Positions 13,501 to 25,394 of a DNA stretch of 64,000 nt are shown piece by piece. Where the stretch lies: NCBI GenBank assembly GCA_037833965.1, contig AP031354.1:15478001-15542000 (forward strand), given 5' to 3'. The DNA comes from Marchantia polymorpha subsp. ruderalis (lineage: Eukaryota > Streptophyta > Marchantiopsida > Marchantiales > Marchantiaceae). The first letter of the stretch is position 1, and each line of letters opens with the position of its first letter. The translations under genes were made by a program, and so were the position numbers. The notes under the pieces were generated by a model. That model was given only the letters and a program-made list of their open reading frames with translations, had not been told where the DNA came from and searched no databases.

Positions 13501-16500
13501 TGAGCTACTGAAATGTCAACTCCATCGACCCTTGGCGACAAATATTCAAGCTCCCCATCTGGGTTTTTCTTATCTAAGAAAAGTACAAACTGGGTGATTT
13601 TGCTCGCTGACGTCACTAACAAGTACTTGTCACTCTCAGAGGAGCCAAGGTCCAACCAATGCTCAACATCTTTCTCGTGGTAAATGCATGTGTCTGAGGA
13701 TTGATCTGATTGCAGATTGTGTCGCCATACCTGTAAAGACAGTTCTTGGGTTAAAACTCGATATGCTATTGCAGTAACATTGGCGAGTAGCAAGAGATTA
13801 CGATGATAAAGATTTAGGTAGTATCGTGAGCGACAGCAACCACATACCTTCCCCACCTTAACAAGGAAAGCGGAACCCGCGACCCGCTACTACTACTACG
13901 ACTAATCAAAAAGCTATTCAGAGTTCTAGGGAGATAGTGTAAGACGCAAAGAGGAAAACGAATGGCACCTCCACAAGCTCTTCGTGGTAGAAACTTTCTC
14001 ATATAGTACGCACCTTGTACGGCCGTTGTGTTTCATCTTGAATTAGATAATACAGGGTATTGTCATCGCCCCACTCAACTTGATCTGTAGCTCCAGTAAT
14101 CTTGGTTCCAACATCTAGGCCCGTCTCAATGTCAACTACACGTAGGGTGAAAATTTCGTTCCCTGTAAAGTCTTCTGTCACCGCAAAGAGCTTATGATTC
14201 GGGCTGACCTGAGGAAGCGAAAGCATCCAATCCCAATCCAGGCACTTTAGACGGTGACGGAGTGACTCTTAACATGCGTAAGTGAATCATGGACGAATAG
14301 GAAATTGGTAGGACGTAGTACTATATACGGGTTGACTGAGAAAAGTTGAAAAGACAACTCTTCTGTGTCTATTATAATGGTGCTACTGAGAAAGCAAATG
14401 TATGCGCTAGAACGATGCTAGAAACACAGCGAAAGTACATAAGATCTTCAGTCAACCGACCTTAGTAAACTAGTATGAGCACCAAAGCACACCTGTTATG
14501 GAAAATCAGAATGGGAACTTTCAAAAATGACAGTGCAGACACTTAGCGGGAAGCATATTGCCTCCTCAACTTTTAGAGCGTGCCATAATATATCTGATTT
14601 CGAAAATCTCTTGCCTTGCGAGAGTTAGCCAGGAGTGATAATGGCATGGAATTATAAAGGAAAGATGGTCTCGCAATTTTAGCAAATAGAAAGCCCTCTA
14701 AAACTATAATGTACAAACAAACATATATGTCACCAATGGTATCGATCAAATTCTTCTTATAGCACGTATTTTCACATGGGTGTGGGCACTCTCTGTGAAA
14801 CTTCCAGAATGATATCCTCAATCTAGAATCAGAAGAACTTGTTCACATAGGTATATCACCAATTACGCTGTGGTCAGTAGCAAGATCAAGCAAGCCTACA
14901 TCAATTAGCAACCAATCCTCGAAATCTTATCTGCTCACGATTTTATCGCATTATATTTACATCAATCAAGCAATCTGCGAGGAAGAGTAGATCGTAATGT
15001 GAACATTTCACCACTGTCCTGGCAATATTTTAGGAGCAGACTCTCAAATGACAGGTAACTCAACACAGTTGAGTTACCTGTCATTTGAGAGTCTGTCACA
15101 AGAGGCTAAAAACTCTCTCCCGAGATTAAATCTGTCTCCCGTTTGAGATATCGTCAGAGGAAGTTTCATCCTCGCGCAGCAACGGTATCTAAGCGTCATA
15201 GCTGGTTAAGAGCAAGTATACCCAGAATTTCTGTATTTCTCAAAGTAGCCAAGAATTTGAACTGAATTTTAAAATGAAAGAAGTTTTCTCTAGTCTGACA
15301 CCCAAGCGGGGATGAGGTTTCCATATACGTCAACTGGAGAAATGGATGGCCAAGAGAGAGCAGTGTGATCTTTCTTGTAGAAGGGAAGAGTTCTTTTACA
15401 AAAGTCCTGTTTTTCCCAATCGACCTGAGTTGAATCATCTCATTTGTAAATCCTGGTCAGTCTCTGGTCAACAAACCCCTTCTAATATACTTTCGTTTAG
15501 TTGGCAAAGCTCATGTTGAGCGTAACGATCCGTGGAATCTCAACGACAAAAAATCTGCCACATACGGGTGTTTGACCTTCTTGGAAGTGCGCTGCACCAT
15601 GGATCCAACTTCCAGGTGCAAGGAACAAAATGTTGTCGAAGTTGGTTGTTGAGGGAACAAAAATCAAATCCACAGCAGGAACAAAAACCCAAGGTGAATA
15701 ACCGCTTTGTTGCAAGCTCGAGACCAGTACCTTCACAGTACCAACAAGGTAAAACGAATGCTTTTCTGCTACAGCGTTTTCATCGAGAAGAACCGTCTCC
15801 ACTGCGGCTCCGTCACCACTTTCCATCACTTCCTCCACAGATCCAGGGCGTTCACCATCAGGAGTCGCACGTCTGCAATGCTGTGGATATTGTTTTCCTT
15901 CTAGATCTCTCTTGTAGTAGAAAAATGCCCCTTTCCTCAAGGGCACACTTGTATCCGCCTCTTGTATCCTTCCTCGCATCTCTTTATAGAGTTCTTCTTG
16001 AAAGGCTTTCGTGTCTGCACAAGGAGCTTGATTAGAAAAGCCTCCTCTCTGTGAAGTTCGAACATGTAGCTTTATGAGCACCACTTCTGGTTCTCAGCTG
16101 AATAACGCGAAGACTTGCTTTGAAGAACTGGAGATTTTGGACGGCCTCAAGTTGAGGCAGAGAGGCTTTGACTTCCGAACCTTTCACAGGCTCGGTGAGC
16201 ACAACAATTGACGAGCATGAAATGCAAGAAGAGTTTCGAAATAATTAGCTTACCTGCAGTCATAGCTTCTGTGTAATCATTCTCAGATTTCAAATATTCC
16301 AAAATCTCTGGTTCTTTCCGGGAATCGTCGCGCAGCCAGTAATAATTATTCTCCCTAACATGTCCAAACATCTCAGTCACATGAGGAACTTTCTTCGCCT
16401 TCGGAACCTTCACGTCCACTCCCACCATTTCGCCTGATGCTCGCGCTTGCACCTTTCTCGACAATCCCCTTCCACCAGATTCCGGTTTCAAAAATTGAGA

Positions 16501-16755
16501 GGCCCCAGCACGCGATCCTCCAACTTTTACACCGAGCTGTCTCCGAGGCAACGATATCAGCGAGCGGTTCTCAATCCAGGAATTGAAACCATGAAAACCT
16601 CGACAATGCCACGGCGGAGACTGAGGCAACTCCCCGAGACGCAGGTTCCCCTCTATGCCGCCATACACGCCTCTGGTTCCGGCCAAGCCTGGTCCTGCAA
16701 AATGCTTGCGAATGCAAGGTGCAAGCTGCCACAGGACTCCAGTCAGACCGACCAT
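10510..16755 (-). CDS. Oligopeptidase B (prolyl oligopeptidase family S9A), probably organellar
   Basis: This is a serine peptidase cleaving short peptides after basic residues. In gene order the exons are 16755-16254, 16014-15731, 14208-14014, 13730-13384, 13276-12985, 12219-12061, 11921-11556, 11335-11270, 11018-10970, 10806-10683 and, less surely, 10558-10510. All phases agree, giving 810 residues. The first ~110 residues are a presequence with VQARASGEM near its end, like a plastid cleavage site. The propeller follows, starting with [20 protein letters not shown]. In the hydrolase domain the nucleophile is Ser669 in NGRSAGG, the acid Asp754 (codon split by an intron, in [11 protein letters not shown]) and the base His789 in [21 protein letters not shown] at about 621-631 is a family signature. 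The final exon would end in [16 protein letters not shown], which does not resemble the usual family ending (Phe-Glu, then a helix), so the C-terminus is uncertain. The family call is firm. Confidence 0.88.
15037..15095. repeat. Perfect 28-bp inverted repeat with 3-base loop
   Basis: The arms 15037-15064 and 15068-15095 are exact reverse complements and are separated by only three bases. The element lies inside the second intron of the oligopeptidase gene (intron 14209-15730). It could be a small foldback transposon relic or a local inversion-duplication; nothing in it is coding. Confidence 0.95.
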
Positions 16756-17400
16756 TCCAACACTTCCCGATTCCTAATCTCTCGTCGCCTGACAAGCTCC
16801 ACATTCGATTCTAATCATGCAGGTGAGCAAAACAATGCCAGCCAGCAGAAACAAATTCTCCGATGCACCAGCACACGTACCATAAACTCTGCTTCACGAC
16901 ACGAGCTTCAATTCAATTCCGTCATTTGGGTCTGTCCCTTTGGGGCATTCATTGCTCTCTTGGCCACAATTGTAGGTCACGACGCTCGCCCGAAGCATTC
17001 CTGTGAGATATCTCTACCTCTCGACGATCGAAGCTGCGAGACCTTTATAATTTAATTCGTCTCAACTGATTCAGTTGGAATAGAAATCATACCATTCCTT
17101 ACTTTCTTATGACATTAATAAATCAATTCAATTCCAGAGATCAAAACCCGAGGAACCGAAGTGACAGTGGACTTCTCTCTCTCCAAAGGACATCAATGAA
17201 TATCTGAGAAGGAGATTTATGGTTTATGCTTGACCAAATCACGTCACCAAAAATATTGTCGCATGAAATGTGAGATTTGGCAAGTGATATCGTCCATGTG
17301 TCGAAGCTCTTTGGACTTGGAGTCTCAGCTTCAGTAATCACGCATGACACTGCTTCAGCATGACACTGTGTTCAACGTAACCTTCGGAATTCTTCTTACA
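16756..17400. other. Upstream region of the oligopeptidase gene
   Basis: These bases lie directly upstream of the minus-strand start codon at 16755 and must hold its promoter and leader. The sequence up to about 17050 is richer in G and C than the flanking DNA, as in the other leaders of this window. No individual promoter element can be named. An open frame on the plus strand here (16447-17055) overlaps exon 1 and is a shadow. Confidence 0.4.
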
Positions 17401-17405
17401 GTTTT

Positions 17406-17925
17406 ATTTTTATTTAAACTAAATAGAATAAATTCATACTAAAAGAAATTCAAATATATTCATATTTATATATAATAGAATAAATGCATTGCTAAAATAT
17501 ATTCATATTTATATATAATAGAATAAATGCATTGCTAAAATATATTCTATTATTTCTAGAAGAGAATTTTCAATCCATGTTTATTCTTCGCTCATCTTCC
17601 AAACGAAAATGAGCTACTATTGTTTTCTTTGAAGAAAAGGGTGATCTGCAATAGATACAGGTATATAGATATATCTATGTATTTTTACTTAAACTAAATA
17701 GAATAAATTCATACTAAAAGAAATTCAAATATATTCATACTTATATTTATATATAATAGAATAAATGCATTGATAATATATATTCTATTATTTATAGAAG
17801 AGAATTTTCAATCCATGTTTATTCTTCGCTCATCTTCCAAACGAAAATGAGCTACTATTGTTTCCTTCGAAGAAAAGGCTGAACTGCAATAGATACAGGT
17901 ATATATATATATATCTATGTATTTC
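17406..17925. repeat. AT-rich tandem duplication of about 250-275 bp
   Basis: Bases 17406-17680 recur with scattered changes at 17681-17925, an offset of 275 bases. Landmarks such as TAAACTAAATAGAATAAATTC and TCGCTCATCTTCCAAACGA occur in both copies. The first copy also contains a nested 43-base direct repeat (17453-17495 and 17496-17538) that the second copy carries once, which explains the length difference. Alternating TA runs flank both copies. Confidence 0.85.
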
Positions 17926-20469
17926 TGTATATATAGAATTGATATGTCAACGATTTTTCCTTCGTAGAAGTGATGAAAATTATGAACATTAATATTGGAG
18001 AATAGATTTCAACTCGACCTACTTAAATTTGGGTGGCGTTTGTGCCCAGTGAAACCAAACCAAATATCAAATTGAAAGTGACCAGCCGATATCCTTTCTT
18101 TTTTTTATCCTTTGAAAACCTCACTTTTGATGACTCGGTTTGGTACAAATTTTAGTTATGAGCGATCTAATTCATGACCATGAAAAATATAAAATAAGGC
18201 ACTACGAAGTTTAAATCTTAAGTAAACCGTTTGAATTGATTAGATAGATATGTGAATTGGGCTTGTACTGACTTAGTGATAAGTTGTTCCAAGATGTGTA
18301 GTATTTAGTTGAATAGAGAACATATATGTCATGCAAAAATTAAGTTCATGTTTTTCTTCATCTTATCATGTAATGTTTACAATAAATTTTCATGGAAATT
18401 CCTGCTGCCAACAGCTAATCGCCCAATTTTTGGTCCTAACGCGCACACTAGGATATATTTATTTCAATGTGAGTTCACTGCTGAAACTCTACCGGGACCC
18501 AAGATGCAAGTGGCAAATGGGCGGCGGAGAGACAAACCGGATTATCATCAAAATCATTTGAACACTTCAATAATTAACCTATGACGAAGTGATCTTGAAT
18601 GTGGAACAGACTAACTTGGGCTTCCAATGTTGATATTGTTGTGTGAACATATTATCATGAAAGTTCTTCTCTATCACTCGGAATGCTTCAAACTGCGCTA
18701 CGATTAGTAAAAGAACTTGAAATGCTTCATCTCGTCTGTCCTTGAGGAAAAACATATCTCCTCTATTTCAAGGTAGAATTGACGTACGATGTGATAGAGA
18801 TAATAGGAGAAATTTTTTCTTGATATCAAGCTGAATGGATTTTGCAATTCTGTTTATATCACAGACCAATTTGGGTGCACGTATAGTGTAGCACAAACCT
18901 CACCAACTAGTTACTGGTTGAGTTTGCAAGTTTGCAGCAAAAATGAAGATAATCTAAAAAAACTAATCTTGAATTATTGAGAAATACTACATGGGCCAAG
19001 AAAAGAATGATCTTGAGCATTGCAATGATCAAATGACTTCGTCAATTCGAATATGCCCAAAGGAGGATAAGTGGCCAAAAGCTCCACTAATCTATGCTGG
19101 GATACATAGATTCAATACAGCTAATTAGTAGGATACCAACAAAGAGACGGTAGTGAACAAACATTGATGATAGTCTTCATATTTCATATACACAAGCGGT
19201 TAGAGTCCTTGGGATAAAGTATTGTTTATAGAGTCAGGTTTCACATCTCATGTATTACATGGTGTCATTCTAGATGATGAATTTAGTGTACTAACAATCA
19301 ATTAAAGTGAAGAGGTTGTATCCTTTGATATAACACATAGCTTGAGAAATTTGAGAGTGAGAGGTTTTAAGATATGAGTATATGCTAGATTGTAGCCTTA
19401 GTAGAAGGTGTTGGAAACATTGTTCTCAACGATTCGGCTAACCATCCAATTGATACATGTATATAAAGAATTAACCATCTCTTGAATTGCCATCATTACA
19501 TGTGGAGATATCGAGAGACTAATATCTTTTCAAGGAGTATCAGGAAGTAAAGCAATGCATGAAAGGGTCGAGACACGAGTATTGAGTCATGGAGAGAAGA
19601 TCTTTGTTGTTATTAGGGAGTGAACTCGAATGGGGATAATATACCCAATCGTGATAGTGGTTATCCGAGAGATACAAGACCCTAAATCCTAATGGACAGC
19701 GGCTAGTCGTGACAGTGGTCGTCACTAAGTGTCACGACCACTAACTATAGTACAAAATACAAACGTTCCTTAACACAGTGTAAGGAGTACAAAGAAGTGG
19801 GTAGTAATACTTCTAACAAGGAGGCTGAAAATGAGGATTCATGAGAGCATGAAACCTCTTGGATCAAAGGATGGTGAGACTCTTACTGCCTGCCAGCAGA
19901 GTAAAAAGAGTCAAGGAAACATGTCATAGAGGAAAACTACAAGCCCATAGAGACCTGCATCCTGTATCCATACCCCAAATCCGAACAATACCCGCCCAAA
20001 CCGATGGATATGGATGGGTTTGGATCAAGCTAGGAAAGGTTTGGTTTGGGTACGAATTGAACTTTTCGTAAGATGATTTTGAGTAGGGTTTGATATAAAA
20101 ATAGATATAAGGGTTACTTAGTATAGTGATTGTGGAGGATTTCCTAACTTCTTGCTCACTACACAGAGCGCTGATTGCACTTGTTCTCATCATCCGCCAC
20201 TCCCGACGATTGTCATAGTTGATGATAACAATTGATATGAGGTCCAAAGATATGCTCACCTTGAAGACAAAAATCACTATGGATCTGCAAAAAGATTAAG
20301 GTGTCTATTATCGAGTGAAAAATCATAAAGCTAGGACGAGTATCTAGACATCGTTTTAGTTTGTTGCAATCAAGGAGATTGGCAAACATCTTTGTTATGG
20401 TGATAATTCTTTTTTCTGTTGCAACAAATGTTTCACTGTTTATCAATACAGATAAGCCAACAAAACCAC
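17926..20469. other. AT-rich intergenic DNA, no gene seen
   Basis: No protein family, RNA gene or intact mobile element is visible here. Near 19695-19745 a short imperfect hairpin is formed by GTCGTGACA-like words. From about 19970 the GGGTTTGG and CCCAAACC words probably belong to the edge of the transposon described next. Confidence 0.4.
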
Positions 20470-22110
20470 CGCCATGTCCAAACACTCATGTTCGTATGCA
20501 GAGATCAATCAAGTGATAACAACCACGACAACGCGCCACGATGCAACTACATCTGAGAAGAAACTCATCACCGTAGCGTTGGCGAACATGTGCGCTGTTG
20601 ATATGCGTCCATTTCATATTATGAAGGAGAGCAATTTTAGGAACTGTACGCAGACCGTCCTCAACTTTGGGGTCAACTCTAAGGTGGACATGCTTGTGAA
20701 CAATATTCTTCATAATCCAACCACAATCAGTACAAATGTGCAGATCAGATTCAATGCTAGAAGGGAGTTATTGACAGCCGTTTTAGAATCACATCTTGCG
20801 GAAGGAATTCGAATTGGCAACACAACCGATATTTAGACCAATGACATGAACAAGGTATCTTTCTTGTCGGTCACTACGCATCTCATCGATGACGAGTTCA
20901 CTCAGCATCACAACACGCTTGCATGCAGTTTGTCACCTATGTCGCATCACGGATCCGATGTACTGGAAAAATATGATGATGTTTTATAGAAATTTGACAT
21001 CAATAGCGATGATCAAGTCACAGTTGTCACTGACCGAGGCTTAAATATGCACTTGATAGATGTCATTCCCAATCTCTATGATTAGTTACCGTGTTTTGAT
21101 CACATCATTGGTATCATCCTCACGATGCCATTTCCAATCTCTATGATTAGTTACCGTGTTTTGATCACATCATTGGTACCATCATCACAATGACTATCGA
21201 CAAGAGGACTCGTATGGTCAAAGGTAAAAAACCCGCTCCCTTCTATTAGTTCTACGATCTAACTCTTGAATTGATTGATACAATTGATCATATCAAAGCT
21301 CTTGTGACAAACGTCAAACAAGTGAATCTTCAAGATGAGATTGCAAAAATCTTCAAGCAGCAAAATGCAACGCGATGCAATTTTGACCTCTGTTGCATGA
21401 TTAACGTCCACGAGACACTCTGGGAGTTGACCTAGATTTGATGTGCACGAGATCGTGGACTGGTTTCCAAGGTCATCAAGATTGATTGCAAGCTTCTCAA
21501 GAAGTTCATCACTTTTTCAGTGTACTTTCAGGAGGTCATCATAGCTTAGGAGATGTTTGATAAGCCTACGTTACACCGTGTACTCTACTTTTGGCAAAAT
21601 CTTCTAAAACATTGCGAGATTGTTACGTCGAATATCATCACCAAGAAGAAAGATGACACAATAACTCCATTGAAGAAAGACTCTCGCATTCATTTCCTTG
21701 AAGCCAAAATTTGCCAAATTGATCAGTCAAAATTTTGTTTGGAGTGACATTCATGTCATTGCCGCCATACTCAATCCTTAAACCAAATATCGTTTTGACA
21801 AGTTCGGCATCGACTCTGCCAATATTGAACTTGGCAAAAAATTCTAGAAAATATGATGAAAGATCATATGATTGGCTCTGGCATTTGCAAGAACAGTGTG
21901 TGATTTCATAAAAAATAGAAACAAGACAATCGGCGTGTCACGCGTCATCTTGCCGAGTATAGTATTGAGAGTGATAGCGCCATCAACAAACATTCTCTCA
22001 TCAATAACATGCAGATTGATTTTGCTTTGATGACAAAATTCAACAGCTATATTCGTCACAAGTGTAGCGACAATGAAAGCACAATCTTCTCTAACTACGG
22101 AACTTTATTT
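20470..22110 (+). mobile_element. Decayed hAT-family transposase
   Basis: Translation in the plus frames gives broken stretches recognisable as an hAT (Ac-like) transposase: VTDRG near 21030, a motif like LPCFDHIIGTI near 21090, KQVNLQDEIAKIFKQQNATR near 21315-21370, LLKKFITFSVYFQEV near 21495 and PTLHRVLYFWQNLLKHCEIV near 21565. TGA, TAG and TAA codons and frame breaks interrupt it throughout, so it cannot encode a working enzyme. An internal 65-base tandem duplication lies at 21066-21195. Flanking DNA carries GGGTTTGG words at 20016 and 22498, which may be remnants of the element's subterminal regions, but I could not define terminal inverted repeats or a target-site duplication. Confidence 0.75.
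21066..21195. repeat. 65-bp tandem duplication inside the hAT relic
   Basis: Bases 21066-21130 and 21131-21195 are near-identical copies, differing at a handful of sites. The event duplicated part of the already dead transposase frame. Confidence 0.85.
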
Positions 22111-24839
22111 TGGTGAAAGATGCATCAAAATTAATTACCTGTACTTCTACGACTTCCAATCCAGCATCTAACGCAAAATTTAAGAATAACTTTTCATACG
22201 CTGGAAACACAATGAGTAAAAAATGCAACTAGCTGCATCCCTTTCAAGCTCAACAATTTCATTTTTCTACGCTCAATGATATTGTAATCTAGTGTACATG
22301 TTAAGGTTCCACCAAAAACCAAAAGCTAAATAGAATACTGATGAATTTTTCACATATATACATGTTACGTTTCCACCAAAAATCGAAAGCTAAATAAAAA
22401 ATGTTTGGATTTATTTCATCTATTTGGATACAAGTTGGGTATTATCGCAAAGGTGAATTGAATGTGTGTTGGGTATCGATTTTGTCTCTTTGAATATGGG
22501 TTTGGTATGGATACCACAAGCGTAGAATTCGTGGGCATGAATCGATTTCGGGTATGATTTTTGGATGTGATGTAGGTATCGACAAGCCTATTGAGAACTG
22601 ATAAAGTCTTGGTCTCGTTTGATCCATGGTACAGTCCGTCATTCACTTAGCAAAAATCTATTCATCAGTTTTGATGCGTTCATATAATATCTTGGCAATC
22701 ATATAAGTCACAATATCATATTGTGTTAATCATTTAATTTTTTGTCCAATTGATTATGTTAGAATACTATCAAAAGATATTACTACATCATCAAAAATCC
22801 AAAATATTTTTTATTTCAAATACAATATAAAATGAATTATTTCTATAAATAATTTACATTTTTTTCATTTACATTTAATTTTTTTTATAATTTTTCAACA
22901 GAATTATATATAATTATTTTTTTCATTGATATAATATTCACTCTCTAATTTAATATATGTTAAAGCAAGAACGAATGAGTTATATTTTCATTCAAATTCC
23001 CAATGATTTACAAATTAATTTAAAATTGATTTAATTGTAGTAAACTATATCATTTATGATTGAACTTGATGATTTTTCATCCCCGTTTTTGTACAAATTA
23101 CATTTACATGCATTATCGAATCTATCTTAAAACATAGCAAGATAGATTAATGTGAAAAACTGCAAATATTGTTATTCTATCATGCGGTTTATACTATTAT
23201 TTAGCCATTGTTCTTACAATTTGCTATGTATATATTTGAATATTTTACAAAATGTGATATATTTTATATTTGAGATATCATATTGTATGTTCAATCCATT
23301 TAAGTAGACTTTCTGATTAAATTTATTCAAAATTACTTCAAACATCTATAAATCCACAATGAATGTACTTAAGCAACCTTTTTAAGATGCAAACTTTGAA
23401 CCAAATCAAAAGTTATATTTTGTAAAAGATAAAACCTTAGAAACATAGTGACAAAACACTCAATCAACCAACCAACGAGACACAAAATTAACGTGATTCA
23501 CCCTCAAGAGAAGGGTGAATATTATATAAAACATGCAACATTTTATTCCAGATCTTGTTCCAAAAGACTCTTTGTACGAAAGAGAAACTATAGTATTCAA
23601 CTTAGTCCAAGCCAACCTCATAGTTATTTATAGTAAGATATTGATGTTACTCATATACTGAAATTAGCCTCAACAGATTTTTCATTTTATAATATTTTTT
23701 TTAATTTATATTTTTTATTTTATTTCTGAATTTTATCAGATAAATAATTTCAAATTGTAAAAAAACCTTAGAAAAGAACACCATGATCCATGAACTTTTA
23801 CAAATCATTTTATTTTTAGATGAACTTTAATTTAAATCAAGTGTTATAACAATTGAATACACGTATTGAAATTTTAAATATAATGAATTATAAAAAATAT
23901 GAAGATAAAATAAAACATTATAAATATTATTCTCACATATGTGACTTTGATAATAATAGAATATTTCTATTTTATTTTCAATATATTAGGTTTTAATATA
24001 TTAATTATAGACAAATTAAAACTTTAAAAGAAAATTGTCTGACTCTAATGAATCAAGCATGACCATGCATTGTTATTTTAGGCGACCATGTACAGAGGCG
24101 ACTACAATACCTAAATTGATGTCCACTCCAACGACTAAATTTAGAGGAGTATCCAAATTGTAATAGACTTAGAATTGGAGCTTGGAAGATCTCAACCATT
24201 CAGCTGTGATGTAATCAATTTGTTAGCACGTCAGTCTCATACATAACGGAGATCGTAATTTGAAGTTTGTAAGTTGAATTTTCTCCTGCACGACTGGAAA
24301 CCTGCTTGATGGTGACTCTCTCCTACTCTCTAACTCCTCACTCTTGTCACTCGCTCTGAAGTGCATTCAAGGCGGTTTTTAGCACATAATCATCTAAATT
24401 AACTTTTTTGATGCAACTAAATTAAACTAATTTAGACAACCAACTAATATAAGCATGACCGATCATGACTAATTAATATAGATTTTTGTCATTAAGATTA
24501 CTAATAACACTAGCTTAATCTCACAATGATCAAATTTAGATCTTTCATGGGCTATAACATATCACATTTATTTTTTTGAGTACTGTTTGTCATTGTGAAT
24601 GTTGAGATTTATCTTAAAATAAACGAATTATCATTGAAAAAACTATAGACATAAATTATTTTCATTTTCTATTGATTTTTATTATAAATTAAAATGTAAT
24701 ACTATGAATATATCGTATTTTTTACATGACTAAAATTAGATAAAAAACTGCTAGAATTTTATGTTTGTTTAAAAAAAATGTAATTTTTAAACCTATTCAA
24801 ATATATTCACCCTTGAAATATATATTCTTGAAAAATAAT
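22111..24839. other. Very AT-rich intergenic DNA, no gene seen
   Basis: The stretch from 22660 to 24840 is among the most AT-rich in the window, with long runs of A and T and frequent stops in all frames. I see no gene, RNA gene or repeat array. Bases 22430-22620 may be the outer part of the hAT relic. Confidence 0.4.
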
Positions 24840-25394
24840 GCCTAATGGGGCGTAGGTCAAAAGAGGGACTATTATTAAGAGAGTTGCTGATATTCTTTTC
24901 ATTTGTTGCCATTAATCTTCTGGGTGCGGAGAGGGAGAGAGGAGGGAGAGAGAGGTACCCGCAGAACTGTGGTAGTACTGCATCGGCGTCTGACCATGCA
25001 AGGGAGTACGATGGACAAGAGGTCAGGTCAAGTCTAACCAGACTTGAAGTGCTGGATGAACGTACTGTATCGTGAACAACCGTGGAATCACTGAGGGAGC
25101 GGTCGAGTACGATGGACGTGGTTGATGACGTCGAGTGACGCAGGAGAGGTACTGTGCCGAGCAGCTCAGTAACGTGGTAAGTCCGGAACACTACAAGGAT
25201 AGGAAGAGAGAGATAAGGCTGGTAACTTTATCCACAAACACGAAGGAGGAGAGGAGCCATGGAAGGGGAGGCTGCTGGACTCTGAACAGCCCGGGGGTTG
25301 TGCCAGTGTGCTCCTTCTCTCTCGGTGCCCGGCAATCAGCGTCGATCAAATTCAGTCACACTCGATACGCAGGCGATTGCTAGAGTTGGCAGCC
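24840..25394 (+). promoter_or_regulatory. Probable promoter and 5' leader of the bS16 gene
   Basis: Composition shifts sharply from AT-rich to balanced near 24840, with GA-rich runs (24925-24955, 25200-25270), just upstream of the bS16 start at 25395. This is the same pattern seen before the other genes. Transcription start and any leader introns cannot be read off by eye. Confidence 0.35.

Noticed and set aside
14209-15740. A possible micro-exon of 8-11 bases in the oligopeptidase gene between FYLVG and VSPNHK
   Set aside because: A better donor after GTGAAG at 15731 joins FYLVGTVK directly to VSPNHK in phase and matches the family length, so no micro-exon is needed.
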